DNA of 64,000 nt from a virus (IMGVR_UViG_3300020395_000006:1-64000); one strand, 5' to 3'. Counted from the stretch's first letter, positions 1 to 6,705 are shown. Numbers and translations are program-made. The notes: a model not told the origin generated them from the letters alone.

Positions 1-221
1 AGACTATCTAATACTGACTGGTCAACTTCTGTCGCAGTTCTTGTATCTAACCACTTGTTTATGTGGCGAGAAGTTGTTACACTCCACTTGTAATTTGTAC
101 GAAGAAAACGACCTGAAACGCTGTCATACGCTGCCACAGGGGTTTTGTAACTGAAGAAAACCTGTGTACCGTTGTTGAAAGTGATTTCTGTCTGATTTGC
201 TGCGATTGGTGTTAGTTTCAT
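1..221 (-). CDS. conserved phage hypothetical protein, 3' end cut by window edge
   Basis: The frame is open from an ATG at 221 to the left edge with no stop (73 codons read). It begins MKLTPIAANQTEITF and contains the segment WSVTTSRHINKWL. I know this pattern from small proteins common in T4-like cyanophages, but no function is established. A -10 type promoter lies about 70 bases upstream. The C-terminus is outside the window. Confidence 0.75.
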   Translation of the reverse strand, partial: MKLTPIAANQTEITFNNGTQVFFSYKTPVAAYDSVSGRFLRTNYKWSVTTSRHINKWLDTRTATEVDQSVLDS

Positions 222-290
222 TTTAGAATGATCCTTTAGTAAATGTTTTTTGTAAGGTTGGTTTGGTTTCCCTTGCCCCCTTATGACTCT

Positions 291-300
291 ATTATAGTCA
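291..300 (-). promoter_or_regulatory. early-type promoter -10 (TGACTATAAT)
   Basis: The minus strand reads TGACTATAAT here, a perfect sigma-70 -10 box preceded by TGAC. The same extended motif recurs at 1180-1189, 6305-6314 and, as CGACTATAAT, at 7344-7353. No strong -35 hexamer is visible here. It would drive the truncated gene at the left edge. Confidence 0.5.
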
Positions 301-326
301 CTCAGGGACGAAATTCTACCGATTTT

Positions 327-352
327 GGACAGTTTGACGACTGGCACACACT
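327..352 (-). repeat. dispersed 3' element, copy 1
   Basis: The minus strand reads GTGTGCCAGTCGTCAAACTG just after the stop codon of the 49-residue gene. A near copy lies at 2451-2476, again at the end of a minus-strand gene. Related ACTGTCACA words occur at 2127-2140, 5010-5020 and 8702-8712. Confidence 0.45.
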
Positions 353-500
353 AATAGTTGTTTAGTGTTCTCCATGGTTTATAATACTTTACAGAGGTAA
401 TCTGTTCTCTTGATGATAACAAATTCAGGCGTTTTGCCTCTCTTACATTGTTACTTACCTCGGTCAATCTGTTAGGGTTGTTGTTACTTTGTGAAGGCAT
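351..500 (-). CDS. small hypothetical protein (49 aa)
   Basis: ATG at 500, TAG at 351-353. The product starts MPSQSNNNPNRLTEVSNN and ends KYYKPWRTLNNY; it is hydrophilic, with no membrane segment. The LTEVSNNVREAKRL stretch should form a helix. Found by hand, since it is shorter than 60 codons. It fits the run of tiny early genes on this strand. Function unknown. Confidence 0.55.
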   Translation of the reverse strand: MPSQSNNNPNRLTEVSNNVREAKRLNLLSSREQITSVKYYKPWRTLNNY

Positions 501-554
501 ATTGAATAGAATAAATGTGAAGAATAAAAGAAGGATTGTAAGATTAGTTGATAG

Positions 555-719
555 TCAGATATTAGCATCTTCCCATATTTCAATATAACTTTTCAACCAT
601 ACATTCTGTGCGGTTGTTGTTACTATCTTTCCATATAATAGGTCACTCGCTGACATAAATGGAAGTGCATTTGCCTTACAAAAGTAATACAAACTCGACT
701 CTAAAAATTCTTGGTTCAT
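555..719 (-). CDS. small hypothetical protein (54 aa)
   Basis: ATG at 719 overlaps the stop of the preceding gene as ATGA, which suggests translational coupling. The product starts MNQEFLESSLYYFCKANA and ends EIWEDANI. It is acidic and soluble. No family recognised. Confidence 0.5.
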   Translation of the reverse strand: MNQEFLESSLYYFCKANALPFMSASDLLYGKIVTTTAQNVWLKSYIEIWEDANI

Positions 720-895
720 TGACACATTGCCTCAAATCTTTGATTAGTTGTTGATACTAAAGCATCAAATGTTCCAGTGCTAAATGATAACAATTCCTCG
801 AACATTTCAGGTGTTAGTTTATTACTAATTCTGAATTCTTCGCATACTTCATCAAATAGTGACTCTAATATGGATTCATTTTGTAAACATGACAT
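716..895 (-). CDS. small hypothetical protein (59 aa)
   Basis: ATG at 895, TGA at 716-718, overlapping the next gene by four bases. The product starts MSCLQNESILESLFDEVC and is acidic and probably helical. Coupling to the 54-residue gene below it supports both being real. No function known. Confidence 0.5.
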   Translation of the reverse strand: MSCLQNESILESLFDEVCEEFRISNKLTPEMFEELLSFSTGTFDALVSTTNQRFEAMCQ

Positions 896-950
896 GATGT
901 AATTCTCCTAATAAAATAATAGTTTGTTGATGTGATTAGAGTATAATTGT

Positions 951-1154
951 TTATACTATACCCTCCTCAATTAGTGGCATAATGTTACCATAATCAGCAA
1001 CAATTTCACCGCTAATGTTACATCTAACGCAAGAATATCCATATTCTTGGGATAAGTCAAAACATAGGTCATTTGCCTTATCAAGACTAGATGTTTCAAT
1101 GTTTCCATCTTCAAAATTGGATGGAGTCTCGATTGTATATAAAAATTCAGTCAT
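951..1154 (-). CDS. small hypothetical protein (67 aa)
   Basis: Acidic protein starting MTEFLYTIETPSNFEDG. It has two cysteines in YSCVRCNISG, possibly a half zinc site but not a complete one. It follows an early-type promoter at 1171-1189 with a short leader. No family recognised. Confidence 0.55.
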   Translation of the reverse strand: MTEFLYTIETPSNFEDGNIETSSLDKANDLCFDLSQEYGYSCVRCNISGEIVADYGNIMPLIEEGIV

Positions 1155-1170
1155 AGTTGTTTTTCAATTC

Positions 1171-1189
1171 GTTATACTCATTATAGTCA
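1171..1189 (-). promoter_or_regulatory. early-type promoter, 19-base repeated form
   Basis: The minus strand reads TGACTATAATGAGTATAAC. The identical 19 bases occur at 6296-6314 ahead of the putative endonuclease. Looser forms (TATAA..AGTATAAC or AGTATAAAC) precede genes at 2079-2096, 2403-2420 and 3868-3886. The ATG of the 67-residue gene follows 17 bases downstream. Confidence 0.6.
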
Positions 1190-1267
1190 TATAAGGGGCA
1201 AATTGAAAGGGGTTTTGTGTAGGTTGTTCAACTGTCACATGAATTGTTTACATTTTATTAGGGGTAA

Positions 1268-1495
1268 TTATACTCCTATAAGTGATACTGAGTTATGATG
1301 ATCTTGCTTTAGATGTAAACAAGTTCTATGAATTTGGAAGAGCAAACTAACATTTACTCCCTCCCAATCTGTCCAGTCTGATACATAATCTTCTTGGTCA
1401 AAATCACCTGTTCCGTTGTTACATAGTGGGCAAGATTTGAAATCTAAGTTATCATCAACCCAGAAGATTCTGCCAAAAGTGTCACTTGAATACAT
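1268..1495 (-). CDS. small hypothetical protein with CxxC (75 aa)
   Basis: Starts MYSSDTFGRIFWVDDN and carries CPLC near residue 22 plus a later cysteine and a histidine cluster (HRTCLHLKQDHH), so metal binding is possible. A strong Shine-Dalgarno (AAGGAGGA) lies inside the end of the gene upstream, which fixes the start. The 113-base gap towards 1154 holds only the promoter described separately. Confidence 0.55.
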   Translation of the reverse strand: MYSSDTFGRIFWVDDNLDFKSCPLCNNGTGDFDQEDYVSDWTDWEGVNVSLLFQIHRTCLHLKQDHHNSVSLIGV

Positions 1496-1496
1496 G

Positions 1497-1631
1497 CTAA
1501 TTGTCCTCCTTGAGTAATAGTTTGTTGTAAAGATTCCATAGATTCTTTACATTTTGCTCATCTAAATCTGCATCATTATCTAATACAAACATGATGCAAT
1601 CTTTGAGCATTTGAATATCATTATTATTCAT
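1497..1631 (-). CDS. small acidic hypothetical protein (44 aa)
   Basis: ATG at 1631, TAG at 1497-1499. Begins MNNNDIQMLKDCIMFVLDND; the rest is helical and acidic. Its last codons contain the AAGGAGGA ribosome site of the next gene, one base away, so the two form a coupled pair. No family recognised. Confidence 0.5.
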   Translation of the reverse strand: MNNNDIQMLKDCIMFVLDNDADLDEQNVKNLWNLYNKLLLKEDN

Positions 1632-1643
1632 AATTGTCATCCT

Positions 1644-1892
1644 TTACATATAACTTGTGAGTGGATGTAATAGGTTTGATGTATAATCAATAGACCTAAT
1701 ACAGTAACCTAATTTGTTAGTTATTTTATCAACTAATTCATCCTCGTTATCAACTTCCCATATACCGATTGCATTAGTTTGTAACTCTAACTGTTGCTGC
1801 TTTTCATATTCAATAGCACCAGTAATTGATCCGAATTCTTCACAATTTTCTTGTGCTACATCAAACTCAATTTGTGTAACTAATAGTTTCAT
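1644..1892 (-). CDS. hypothetical protein (82 aa)
   Basis: Starts MKLLVTQIEFDVAQENCEEFG. The beta strand followed by a glutamine-rich helix and a second strand (GIWEVDNEDELVDKI) suggests a small alpha/beta fold. Proteins of this layout are frequent in cyanophage early regions, but the function is unknown. A frame on the opposite strand is a shadow. Confidence 0.6.
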   Translation of the reverse strand: MKLLVTQIEFDVAQENCEEFGSITGAIEYEKQQQLELQTNAIGIWEVDNEDELVDKITNKLGYCIRSIDYTSNLLHPLTSYM

Positions 1893-1899
1893 AATTACC

Positions 1900-2058
1900 T
1901 CACTTAGTTGTTACTGAAGGGACATGAAATGGAGTTGAATTGTTTATACTTTCAACTGCCACAACTTGACCAGTTTTGTAATAAAAATCATCTGCAATTT
2001 GACATGCTTCAGTATAACTTTTAGTGAACTGAATTGGAGAAGAAAATACACAGAACAT
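1900..2058 (-). CDS. small hypothetical protein (52 aa)
   Basis: ATG at 2058, TGA at 1900-1902, seven bases ahead of the 82-residue gene. Begins MFCVFSSPIQFTKSYTEA. A -10 type box (CTATTATAAAAGTATAAC) lies about 20-40 bases upstream. Function unknown. Confidence 0.5.
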   Translation of the reverse strand: MFCVFSSPIQFTKSYTEACQIADDFYYKTGQVVAVESINNSTPFHVPSVTTK

Positions 2059-2099
2059 AATGAAATTGCGATTGATTTGTTATACTTTTATAATAGAAT

Positions 2100-2124
2100 A
2101 AAAAAGACCCCTTGTGAAGGGATC
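2100..2124 (-). terminator. rho-independent terminator
   Basis: On the minus strand GATCCCTT pairs with AAGGGGTC around a three-base CAC loop and is followed by TTTTTTATT. It lies directly after the stop of the 83-residue gene at 2135 and is followed by the next promoter. Confidence 0.7.
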
Positions 2125-2134
2125 TTGTGACAGT

Positions 2135-2386
2135 TTACCAGTCGTCACCCATAGTCGCAATAGCGTTGTTCACTGCTCTACGGATTTCCCTACGAGTGGG
2201 GACACTTGCAAAATTGTCTGTAAATGGAGAATAATCGTTGATGACATAATTGACACAAATTGAAACATCACTTGTGCCAATTTCGTGAGCGTCACTAAAC
2301 ATAAATTCCACATTGTCCTGTATAATTTGAAACAATGTAGGGACAGTTGGCGAAGTGTCTGGCATTGTTCCAATTTGTACGGTCAT
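2135..2386 (-). CDS. hypothetical protein (83 aa)
   Basis: Starts MTVQIGTMPDTSPTVPTLF and ends NAIATMGDDW. Acidic, with a predicted helix RREIRRAVNNAI near the C-terminus. It has its own promoter and terminator, so it looks like a single-gene transcript. A competing frame at 2170-2373 has a much less protein-like composition and was rejected. Function unknown. Confidence 0.6.
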   Translation of the reverse strand: MTVQIGTMPDTSPTVPTLFQIIQDNVEFMFSDAHEIGTSDVSICVNYVINDYSPFTDNFASVPTRREIRRAVNNAIATMGDDW

Positions 2387-2402
2387 AAAATCCTTGAAAT
2401 TT

Positions 2403-2420
2403 GTTTATACTATTATAATA
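2403..2420 (-). promoter_or_regulatory. early-type promoter
   Basis: The minus strand reads TTATTATAATAGTATAAAC, the same TATAAT..AGTATAA layout as at 1171-1189. It lies 17 bases upstream of the ATG at 2386 and directly after a terminator. Confidence 0.5.
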
Positions 2421-2422
2421 AC

Positions 2423-2447
2423 AAAAAAACCCCCAAAATGGGGGTTT
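2423..2447 (-). terminator. rho-independent terminator
   Basis: On the minus strand AAACCCCC-ATTTT-GGGGGTTT followed by TTTTG. This strong hairpin ends the transcript of the basic Thr/Lys-rich gene at 2475. Confidence 0.8.
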
Positions 2448-2450
2448 AGT

Positions 2451-2476
2451 GGACACTTTGATGACTGGCACACTCT
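2451..2476 (-). repeat. dispersed 3' element, copy 2
   Basis: The minus strand reads GAGTGTGCCAGTCATCAAAG, differing from the copy at 327-352 at a few positions. It overlaps the stop of the gene at 2475 and sits directly before the terminator hairpin, so it is transcribed in the 3' untranslated region. Confidence 0.45.
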
Positions 2477-2831
2477 AAATGTTAAAATGTGCTTTGTATC
2501 TTAGAATAGCAAAGTTATAGAAACTTCTAGCAGATTTGTCTGCTAATTGTAAACCTTTTTTACAATCTTGTAGGAATAAAGTAAACTCATAGTTGTGAAT
2601 CTTTACCCTTGATTGATAGTCTCTTACATAATGATTGAATGTAAGTACACTTTTAGCAGGTCTTTTTAGTTTCTTTGTTGATACTTTGCGAGTAACATTT
2701 CTTTTAGTTGTTGTTACTTTAGGTGTCCTTTTTCTCCTAGTTGTTGTAGATTTAGGAGTTGTAATCTTTGCTTGAGTTGTTGTTACTTTAGCAGAAGATT
2801 GTGGCATAATTGTTGTAATTTTGTTGGACAT
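2475..2831 (-). CDS. basic Thr/Lys-rich protein, possible nucleic-acid binder
   Basis: The first two thirds are a low-complexity basic tail built of K-V-T-T-T and T-P-K units (for example TTTRRKRTPKVTTTKRN), like histone-H1-type or AlgP-type tails. The C-terminal part (about residues 65-118) looks globular and helical. I use the ATG at 2831; an upstream in-frame start exists at 2942 but its leader is not protein-like, and an ATG at 2807 is also possible because a TATAAT box lies only about 12 bases before 2831. DNA or RNA binding is inferred from composition only. Confidence 0.55.
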   Translation of the reverse strand: MSNKITTIMPQSSAKVTTTQAKITTPKSTTTRRKRTPKVTTTKRNVTRKVSTKKLKRPAKSVLTFNHYVRDYQSRVKIHNYEFTLFLQDCKKGLQLADKSARSFYNFAILRYKAHFNI

Positions 2832-2997
2832 TCTTATTATAGTAAATGTTATCGTAGAATAGGGTAATCTTGTGACAGTTAAATATGTGGTTTTGTTACA
2901 GGGGTTGTGACAGTTGACAAACTGACCACTATCGCTTGACAATTAGTGAATATAATATCAATATATTGTTATAACAAATATATTTCAATTATTCTTA

Positions 2998-3168
2998 CTA
3001 AGTATCACAAACTAACTGCAATTTGATTATCTCAATGTTATCATTGTCTGGAGATTTCATCCATTCAGTATCATCAAGCATTGCTAATTGATACGCTTCA
3101 ACTTCATTTTGTGCCACAATTTCCTTTATAAAATGTGATTTAGTGGCGGTAATCTTGTAGGTTTTCAT
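2998..3168 (-). CDS. small hypothetical protein (56 aa)
   Basis: ATG at 3168, TAG at 2998-3000. Begins MKTYKITATKSHFIKEIVA and contains the helix EVEAYQLAMLDD. It resembles other cyanophage early proteins that start MKT(Y/F). The AT-rich 166 bases between this gene and 2831 hold TATA-like words but no frame. Function unknown. Confidence 0.55.
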   Translation of the reverse strand: MKTYKITATKSHFIKEIVAQNEVEAYQLAMLDDTEWMKSPDNDNIEIIKLQLVCDT

Positions 3169-3170
3169 TG

Positions 3171-3305
3171 TTACTCAAAGAAGTAATTTACTTTTTCATT
3201 GATACTTTTTATGGAATCTTTCATAGAATTATAATCAAGTTTTGCCAACAATTCTCGAAGATCGTTGATTTCATCTTCAGATAATAATAGTGCATGTACT
3301 TTCAT
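3171..3305 (-). CDS. small hypothetical protein (44 aa)
   Basis: ATG at 3305, TAA at 3171-3173. Begins MKVHALLLSEDEINDLREL and is probably two helices. It overlaps the zinc-ribbon gene upstream by four bases and is two bases from the gene below, so it is part of a coupled trio. Confidence 0.5.
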   Translation of the reverse strand: MKVHALLLSEDEINDLRELLAKLDYNSMKDSIKSINEKVNYFFE

Positions 3306-3457
3306 ACTTCTACGCTCCATTCATATTTTTCTATATTACCTCGGCAACACATACAAACAAGTGCCGACCATGAAAAATGGTACACTTTTGATGTTTGTTG
3401 GCATTTAGGGCATTTTATCCATTTACCATCAACACCTGAACGAGTGTATTTGGTCAT
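3302..3457 (-). CDS. small zinc-ribbon protein (51 aa)
   Basis: Two cysteine knuckles, CPKC and CMCC, are separated by about 16 residues, a zinc-ribbon arrangement. Start chosen at MTKYTRSGVDGKWIKC (ATG 3457) because relatives in cyanophages begin with this TRSGVDGKWIKCPKC pattern; an upstream ATG at 3490 adds 11 poorly conserved residues. Probably binds a nucleic acid or protein, but the role is unknown. Confidence 0.65.
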   Translation of the reverse strand: MTKYTRSGVDGKWIKCPKCQQTSKVYHFSWSALVCMCCRGNIEKYEWSVEV

Positions 3458-3533
3458 GGGTTTGAACGAAGTCAAAACTGGTTGTAACATAATAGACGAA
3501 GTTTATAGTAGTATAATAGAATAGACGAAGTGA

Positions 3534-3854
3534 TTATCTCATGTAAAGATAACCACCTGCCCAGTCACACATTGCAAGCATACGCTCACGCTGATTGATA
3601 ATTCTCATGTCATAACGAACATGTTTCGCTGGTGCTTTCCATCCAGCAGGTTTGTAAACCTCACCTGTATTTTTATTCACGAAGGCATGTACTCCTCCAT
3701 TGTCTTGAATAATTTTGATATACTTCTTACCAGTTGTGATGCTGAAAGTAATATCATTAGGTGACTCAGGATAACGATCAGTATAGTTCTTTTCTAATGC
3801 TGAAACTAAATCCTTAGTCCATCCCATTACTCTGTCTTGAATTGTTGTTTGCAT
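3534..3854 (-). CDS. conserved phage hypothetical protein (106 aa)
   Basis: Contains the block VHAFVNKNTGEVYKPAGWK followed by APAKHVRYDMR. This block is typical of a small family widespread in cyanophages, often expressed early; no activity is known. N-terminal half (residues 1-45) is helical, C-terminal half beta-rich. A TATA-like promoter lies at 3868-3886. Confidence 0.7.
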   Translation of the reverse strand: MQTTIQDRVMGWTKDLVSALEKNYTDRYPESPNDITFSITTGKKYIKIIQDNGGVHAFVNKNTGEVYKPAGWKAPAKHVRYDMRIINQRERMLAMCDWAGGYLYMR

Positions 3855-3922
3855 GATTTCCTTTGTTGTTATACTAATTGTAGTCGATCCTATGATAGAT
3901 TCAATGAAAAGTGGACAGTAAT

Positions 3923-4189
3923 CTAACTGTCACCATCATCTTCAAGTGTCCATCTTATTGCAAGATAATCAGGATCATGTAATCTAAGGATTTCATCAGC
4001 ATCAGCAACCATGCCATCAGGAGTTAGATCAAAACAAAACTCATCAGCAAAGTATTCTGTTGAGATACCCATCTTGTAACAAGTGTGAATAAAATCGTTG
4101 GTATCATCATCAGTCAGTCCTAATGTGAATTTGCAGAAGTCAATGTCATTTTCTAAACTTAGCATAATCTTTTCTGTAGATGTTTTCAT
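3923..4189 (-). CDS. acidic hypothetical protein (88 aa)
   Basis: Starts MKTSTEKIMLSLENDIDF. Very acidic, with clusters of Asp (TLGLTDDDTNDF, WTLEDDGDS). Such charge is seen in DNA-mimic and in other early phage proteins, but nothing specific identifies it. It has its own upstream TATA-like box near 4192-4210. Confidence 0.5.
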   Translation of the reverse strand: MKTSTEKIMLSLENDIDFCKFTLGLTDDDTNDFIHTCYKMGISTEYFADEFCFDLTPDGMVADADEILRLHDPDYLAIRWTLEDDGDS

Positions 4190-4234
4190 TATAGGTGACC
4201 TTATAATAGAATAGGTGGAAGAGTGGACACTAGG

Positions 4235-4429
4235 TCAAATGTCACATACATTGTTGAATTCAGGTATATCAATTATATGATCTTCATCATATATCTTGAT
4301 TGATAGTTCTGCATCTTCAGATACATCTATCCCTGCTTTATCAAGTGCTTGCCATACCTTGTCAGAAATATCTGAATGTTCATTCTCAGGTATTACTTCC
4401 CAAAGATTGATTACTTTCATTGTTGACAT
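4235..4429 (-). CDS. acidic hypothetical protein (64 aa)
   Basis: Starts MSTMKVINLWEVIPENEH. Possibly begins at the second Met (MKVINLWEV), as relatives of such short proteins do. It overlaps the 54-residue gene upstream by 13 bases. No family recognised. Confidence 0.5.
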   Translation of the reverse strand: MSTMKVINLWEVIPENEHSDISDKVWQALDKAGIDVSEDAELSIKIYDEDHIIDIPEFNNVCDI

Positions 4430-4581
4430 TGTTTCATATCCTGCAATTTTGTAAAGATTTCGTGAATCTCATAGTCTTCAATCTTATCCTCACCAATATC
4501 TGATTGTGCATCATAATATGACTCCATAACGAGATCATATAATACACCAAATTCATTGTGAGTTAGATGTAATGTTCGCAT
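4417..4581 (-). CDS. small hypothetical protein (54 aa)
   Basis: ATG at 4581, TGA at 4417-4419. Begins MRTLHLTHNEFGVLYDLV and continues as an acidic helix-rich chain. Its ATG touches the stop of the next gene upstream. Function unknown. Confidence 0.5.
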   Translation of the reverse strand: MRTLHLTHNEFGVLYDLVMESYYDAQSDIGEDKIEDYEIHEIFTKLQDMKQCQQ

Positions 4582-4814
4582 TAGTTTTCGCAGTAGTTGT
4601 TTACAATTAGATCCTCAACTTCATCTAGTTGAGTATGACTTAGATGTGACACTAATTCATCAATAACGACTCGTAATTGGTCAGGGTAATCATCAATAAC
4701 TTCCATAAGATTGTTACCAATTAGTTCCTGTCTTGTACGAATATTTTTGATAATTACCTTTGCATCTAATTCACTATTTGTTGCATTAGGATTTGCATGT
4801 ATGAATAGTTTCAT
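4581..4814 (-). CDS. hypothetical protein (77 aa)
   Basis: Starts MKLFIHANPNATNSELDAK. Its ATG overlaps the TAA of the upstream gene (TAATG), implying coupling. Helical C-terminus with HTQLDEVEDLIVNNY. No family recognised. Confidence 0.5.
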   Translation of the reverse strand: MKLFIHANPNATNSELDAKVIIKNIRTRQELIGNNLMEVIDDYPDQLRVVIDELVSHLSHTQLDEVEDLIVNNYCEN

Positions 4815-4951
4815 TAGTTCCTCACAAATACATTTCGTGCATTGGAATACTTTGCTTGCATTAGTTTGATGGCATGATGGATTGATACAGCAGTAATCTG
4901 TTCATCAATCCTATAACCCTCAACCAATGCTGAAACTGTAAAAGTTTTCAT
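4814..4951 (-). CDS. small hypothetical protein (45 aa)
   Basis: ATG at 4951. Begins MKTFTVSALVEGYRIDEQ and ends RNVFVRN; a beta-alpha-beta miniature fold is likely. Similar short MKTFTV proteins are common in cyanophage early operons. It heads the coupled series reaching down to 4235. Confidence 0.55.
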   Translation of the reverse strand: MKTFTVSALVEGYRIDEQITAVSIHHAIKLMQAKYSNARNVFVRN

Positions 4952-4971
4952 AGTTGAATTCTCTTGGATAC

Positions 4972-5757
4972 TTATAGTATAGACGCTAGAGTTGCCTTTG
5001 AAACCTTGCTTGTGACAGTTTGTTCAGTGGTTGCAATCCTTTCCTTTGCCTTAGTATAATATTCCTTTGACTTCTCGCATCCTAGATACTCCCTACCAGT
5101 TCTAATGCTTGCAACGGCAGTTGATCCACTACCTACAAAACAATCCAATACAACGTCACCTACGTTAGTATATGCCTTGATTATACGCTCTAGTATCTCA
5201 ACATTCTTAGTGGTAGGATGCCACCCTATAAACTCTTTACTGGTAGTATGATTATTCTTTTCCCATACACATGTAGGTATGGTTCCCTGAGTATGTGCTT
5301 TACCAGTTCTAAGATTTTTCTTGACTTTTCTCTCAATTCTAATATCATTAGCATTGAATAGAAACTTCTCACCCTTAGAATAGCACCATGCGTATTCATG
5401 CTTACGAGCAAAGTTATCTTTAGATCTACCACCCCAGTTATAAGACCAAATAATCTCATTCTGTGGAAATATACCTTTAGTTCTATTCAATGCAAGTTTA
5501 TATAATAAGAATGATTCAGTCTTGAGAGTACCCCATACAACTAGCATACGCTCATCCTTGAGTACCCTAATGCACTCCTTAGTCCATTCTAAACACCATT
5601 TGATGTATTCTCTCTCATCCTCCCATCTATCCCATCCTTTACCACCATCAAATCCTATATTATATGGTGGATCAGTCAAGACTAGATCTACTGAGTTGTC
5701 AGGTATTCTTTTCAAATACTTGAGACAATCCATATTTGAAATTGTGTTGTGCTTCAT
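4972..5757 (-). CDS. beta-class DNA methyltransferase
   Basis: S-adenosylmethionine-dependent DNA methyltransferase (adenine-N6 or cytosine-N4). The catalytic motif DPPY is at residues 29-32 and the SAM-binding motif DCFVGSGST at 205-213; this order, catalytic motif first, defines the beta class. The spacing and total length (261) are normal for the family. Residues 160-205 (KEFIGWHPTTKN...ILERII) are the usual conserved linker. Its ATG overlaps the stop of the putative endonuclease gene by four bases. It may protect phage DNA from its own or a host nuclease, or be part of a restriction-modification pair. Target sequence cannot be read from the protein. Confidence 0.9.
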   Translation of the reverse strand: MKHNTISNMDCLKYLKRIPDNSVDLVLTDPPYNIGFDGGKGWDRWEDEREYIKWCLEWTKECIRVLKDERMLVVWGTLKTESFLLYKLALNRTKGIFPQNEIIWSYNWGGRSKDNFARKHEYAWCYSKGEKFLFNANDIRIERKVKKNLRTGKAHTQGTIPTCVWEKNNHTTSKEFIGWHPTTKNVEILERIIKAYTNVGDVVLDCFVGSGSTAVASIRTGREYLGCEKSKEYYTKAKERIATTEQTVTSKVSKATLASIL

Positions 5758-6281
5758 GCTAATACCTCGTCAATAGATGTGAACCAGTCAGGAATATTTG
5801 TACCAATGGAGTCTAAGAAAAATGTTCCTGAGTTTACTTTCTTACCACCATGCTGATTATATAACCACTCACCCTTTTCATTTTGTACTTCTAAATTATT
5901 CTTTACATCATCCTTAGTTGCTCCATAGAATTCTATTCTATCAGGAAATATAGCAAGAAATACAACAACATCATAATCTTGTGCAGGTCTTAGTTGTTGC
6001 CACCTAAAATGGGTGTTAGTTCCTGACCATAACATAGACCCCTTGATTTCTACCTTCTTACCATTGATTTTTCTATCATGGTCAGAATTATCAGGTTTGG
6101 TTACATTATAACCTAACTGATTACAGTACTCTTGAACTATTGCTTCAAAAGCAGCACCTTTTTTCTTACTACTCATGTGCTTATATATTTGAAACACTGA
6201 ATTCTTATAGTGACAGTTTTCAATCTCAGCAAGTGCTTTTGCATGTGTAGTAAATGTAGTAATAGCAGACTCAGATAACAT
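5754..6281 (-). CDS. putative PD-(D/E)XK restriction endonuclease
   Basis: 175 residues with the signature of the PD-(D/E)XK nuclease fold: a helix with E46 (GAAFEAIVQEYC), acidic residues D67 and D69 in SDHDRKING, then E78-I-K80 in KKVEIKGSM and a later RWQQLR. That is the order seen in type II restriction enzymes. It overlaps the methyltransferase gene by ATGA, so the two are translated together. I infer a type II restriction-modification unit; a housekeeping nuclease of the same fold is the alternative. Preceded by an early-type promoter. No close family recognised. Confidence 0.6.
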   Translation of the reverse strand: MLSESAITTFTTHAKALAEIENCHYKNSVFQIYKHMSSKKKGAAFEAIVQEYCNQLGYNVTKPDNSDHDRKINGKKVEIKGSMLWSGTNTHFRWQQLRPAQDYDVVVFLAIFPDRIEFYGATKDDVKNNLEVQNEKGEWLYNQHGGKKVNSGTFFLDSIGTNIPDWFTSIDEVLA

Positions 6282-6295
6282 TGAATTTCTTTGTT

Positions 6296-6315
6296 GTTAT
6301 ACTCATTATAGTCAC
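6296..6315 (-). promoter_or_regulatory. early-type promoter for the endonuclease-methyltransferase pair
   Basis: The minus strand reads TGACTATAATGAGTATAAC, identical over 19 bases to 1171-1189. A TTGATT lies 16 bases before the TATAAT and may act as -35. The ATG at 6281 follows 15 bases later. Confidence 0.6.
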
Positions 6316-6363
6316 TATTATATCATAATCAATGAAATTATACCAGTATAAAAATTGGCATAA

Positions 6364-6390
6364 GAAAACCTACCGTATAGGTAGGTTTCT
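6364..6390 (-). terminator. terminator-like hairpin
   Basis: The minus strand reads AAACCTACC-TATAC-GGTAGGTTT then TCTTATG. Nine perfect base pairs and a short U-rich tail. It follows the KTSC gene and separates it from the endonuclease promoter. The rest of 6316-6441 holds no frame. Confidence 0.6.
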
Positions 6391-6441
6391 TGCGAGATTA
6401 TGCGAAGTTCAAAATATTCAGTTGTCTTTGTTGCAGTTAGA

Positions 6442-6705
6442 TTATACTGCTTGTAGTTGACCTTCCTTTCTGTATGAAGCGATCAATCTACCTACACTCT
6501 CACCTTTTGCAAGAGCGTTTTCTAGTCCAGTGCGAACTAGGTTAGCATCTTTTGCTAAGAATCCGTACTCCTTATCAGCAGAAGTAAATGTCACACCAAC
6601 TGCATTGTCAGTACCAAAAGATACAGCAGCGATAGAGGATGACTTAGGGAAACGCATAATCATAATAAAGTAATGGAACATGCCTAGTTTATAGTCATAC
6701 GACAT
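6442..6705 (-). CDS. KTSC-like small protein
   Basis: 87 residues. The segment KSSSIAAVSFGTDNAVGVTF followed by a hydrophobic YGFLAKDANLV and a C-terminal helix GESVGRLIASYR matches the layout of the KTSC domain (a short fold resembling the C-terminus of some lysyl-tRNA synthetases). Function of KTSC proteins is not settled. The start is uncertain: ATGs at 6705, 6681, 6663 and 6657 are in frame, none with a clear Shine-Dalgarno; the domain itself needs only the last. The gene begins 10 bases after a cloverleaf-like RNA element, so it may be on the same transcript. Confidence 0.6.
   Translation of the reverse strand: MSYDYKLGMFHYFIMIMRFPKSSSIAAVSFGTDNAVGVTFTSADKEYGFLAKDANLVRTGLENALAKGESVGRLIASYRKEGQLQAV

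Noticed and set aside
2170-2373. 67-codon minus-strand frame overlapping the 83-residue gene
   Set aside because: It is in another frame of the same strand, with a less protein-like sequence; the 83-residue frame has a promoter and terminator in step.
2946-2970. Plus-strand TTGACA near TATAAT at 2937-2955
   Set aside because: The spacing between the boxes is about nine bases, far from 16-18, and there is no plus-strand gene downstream.
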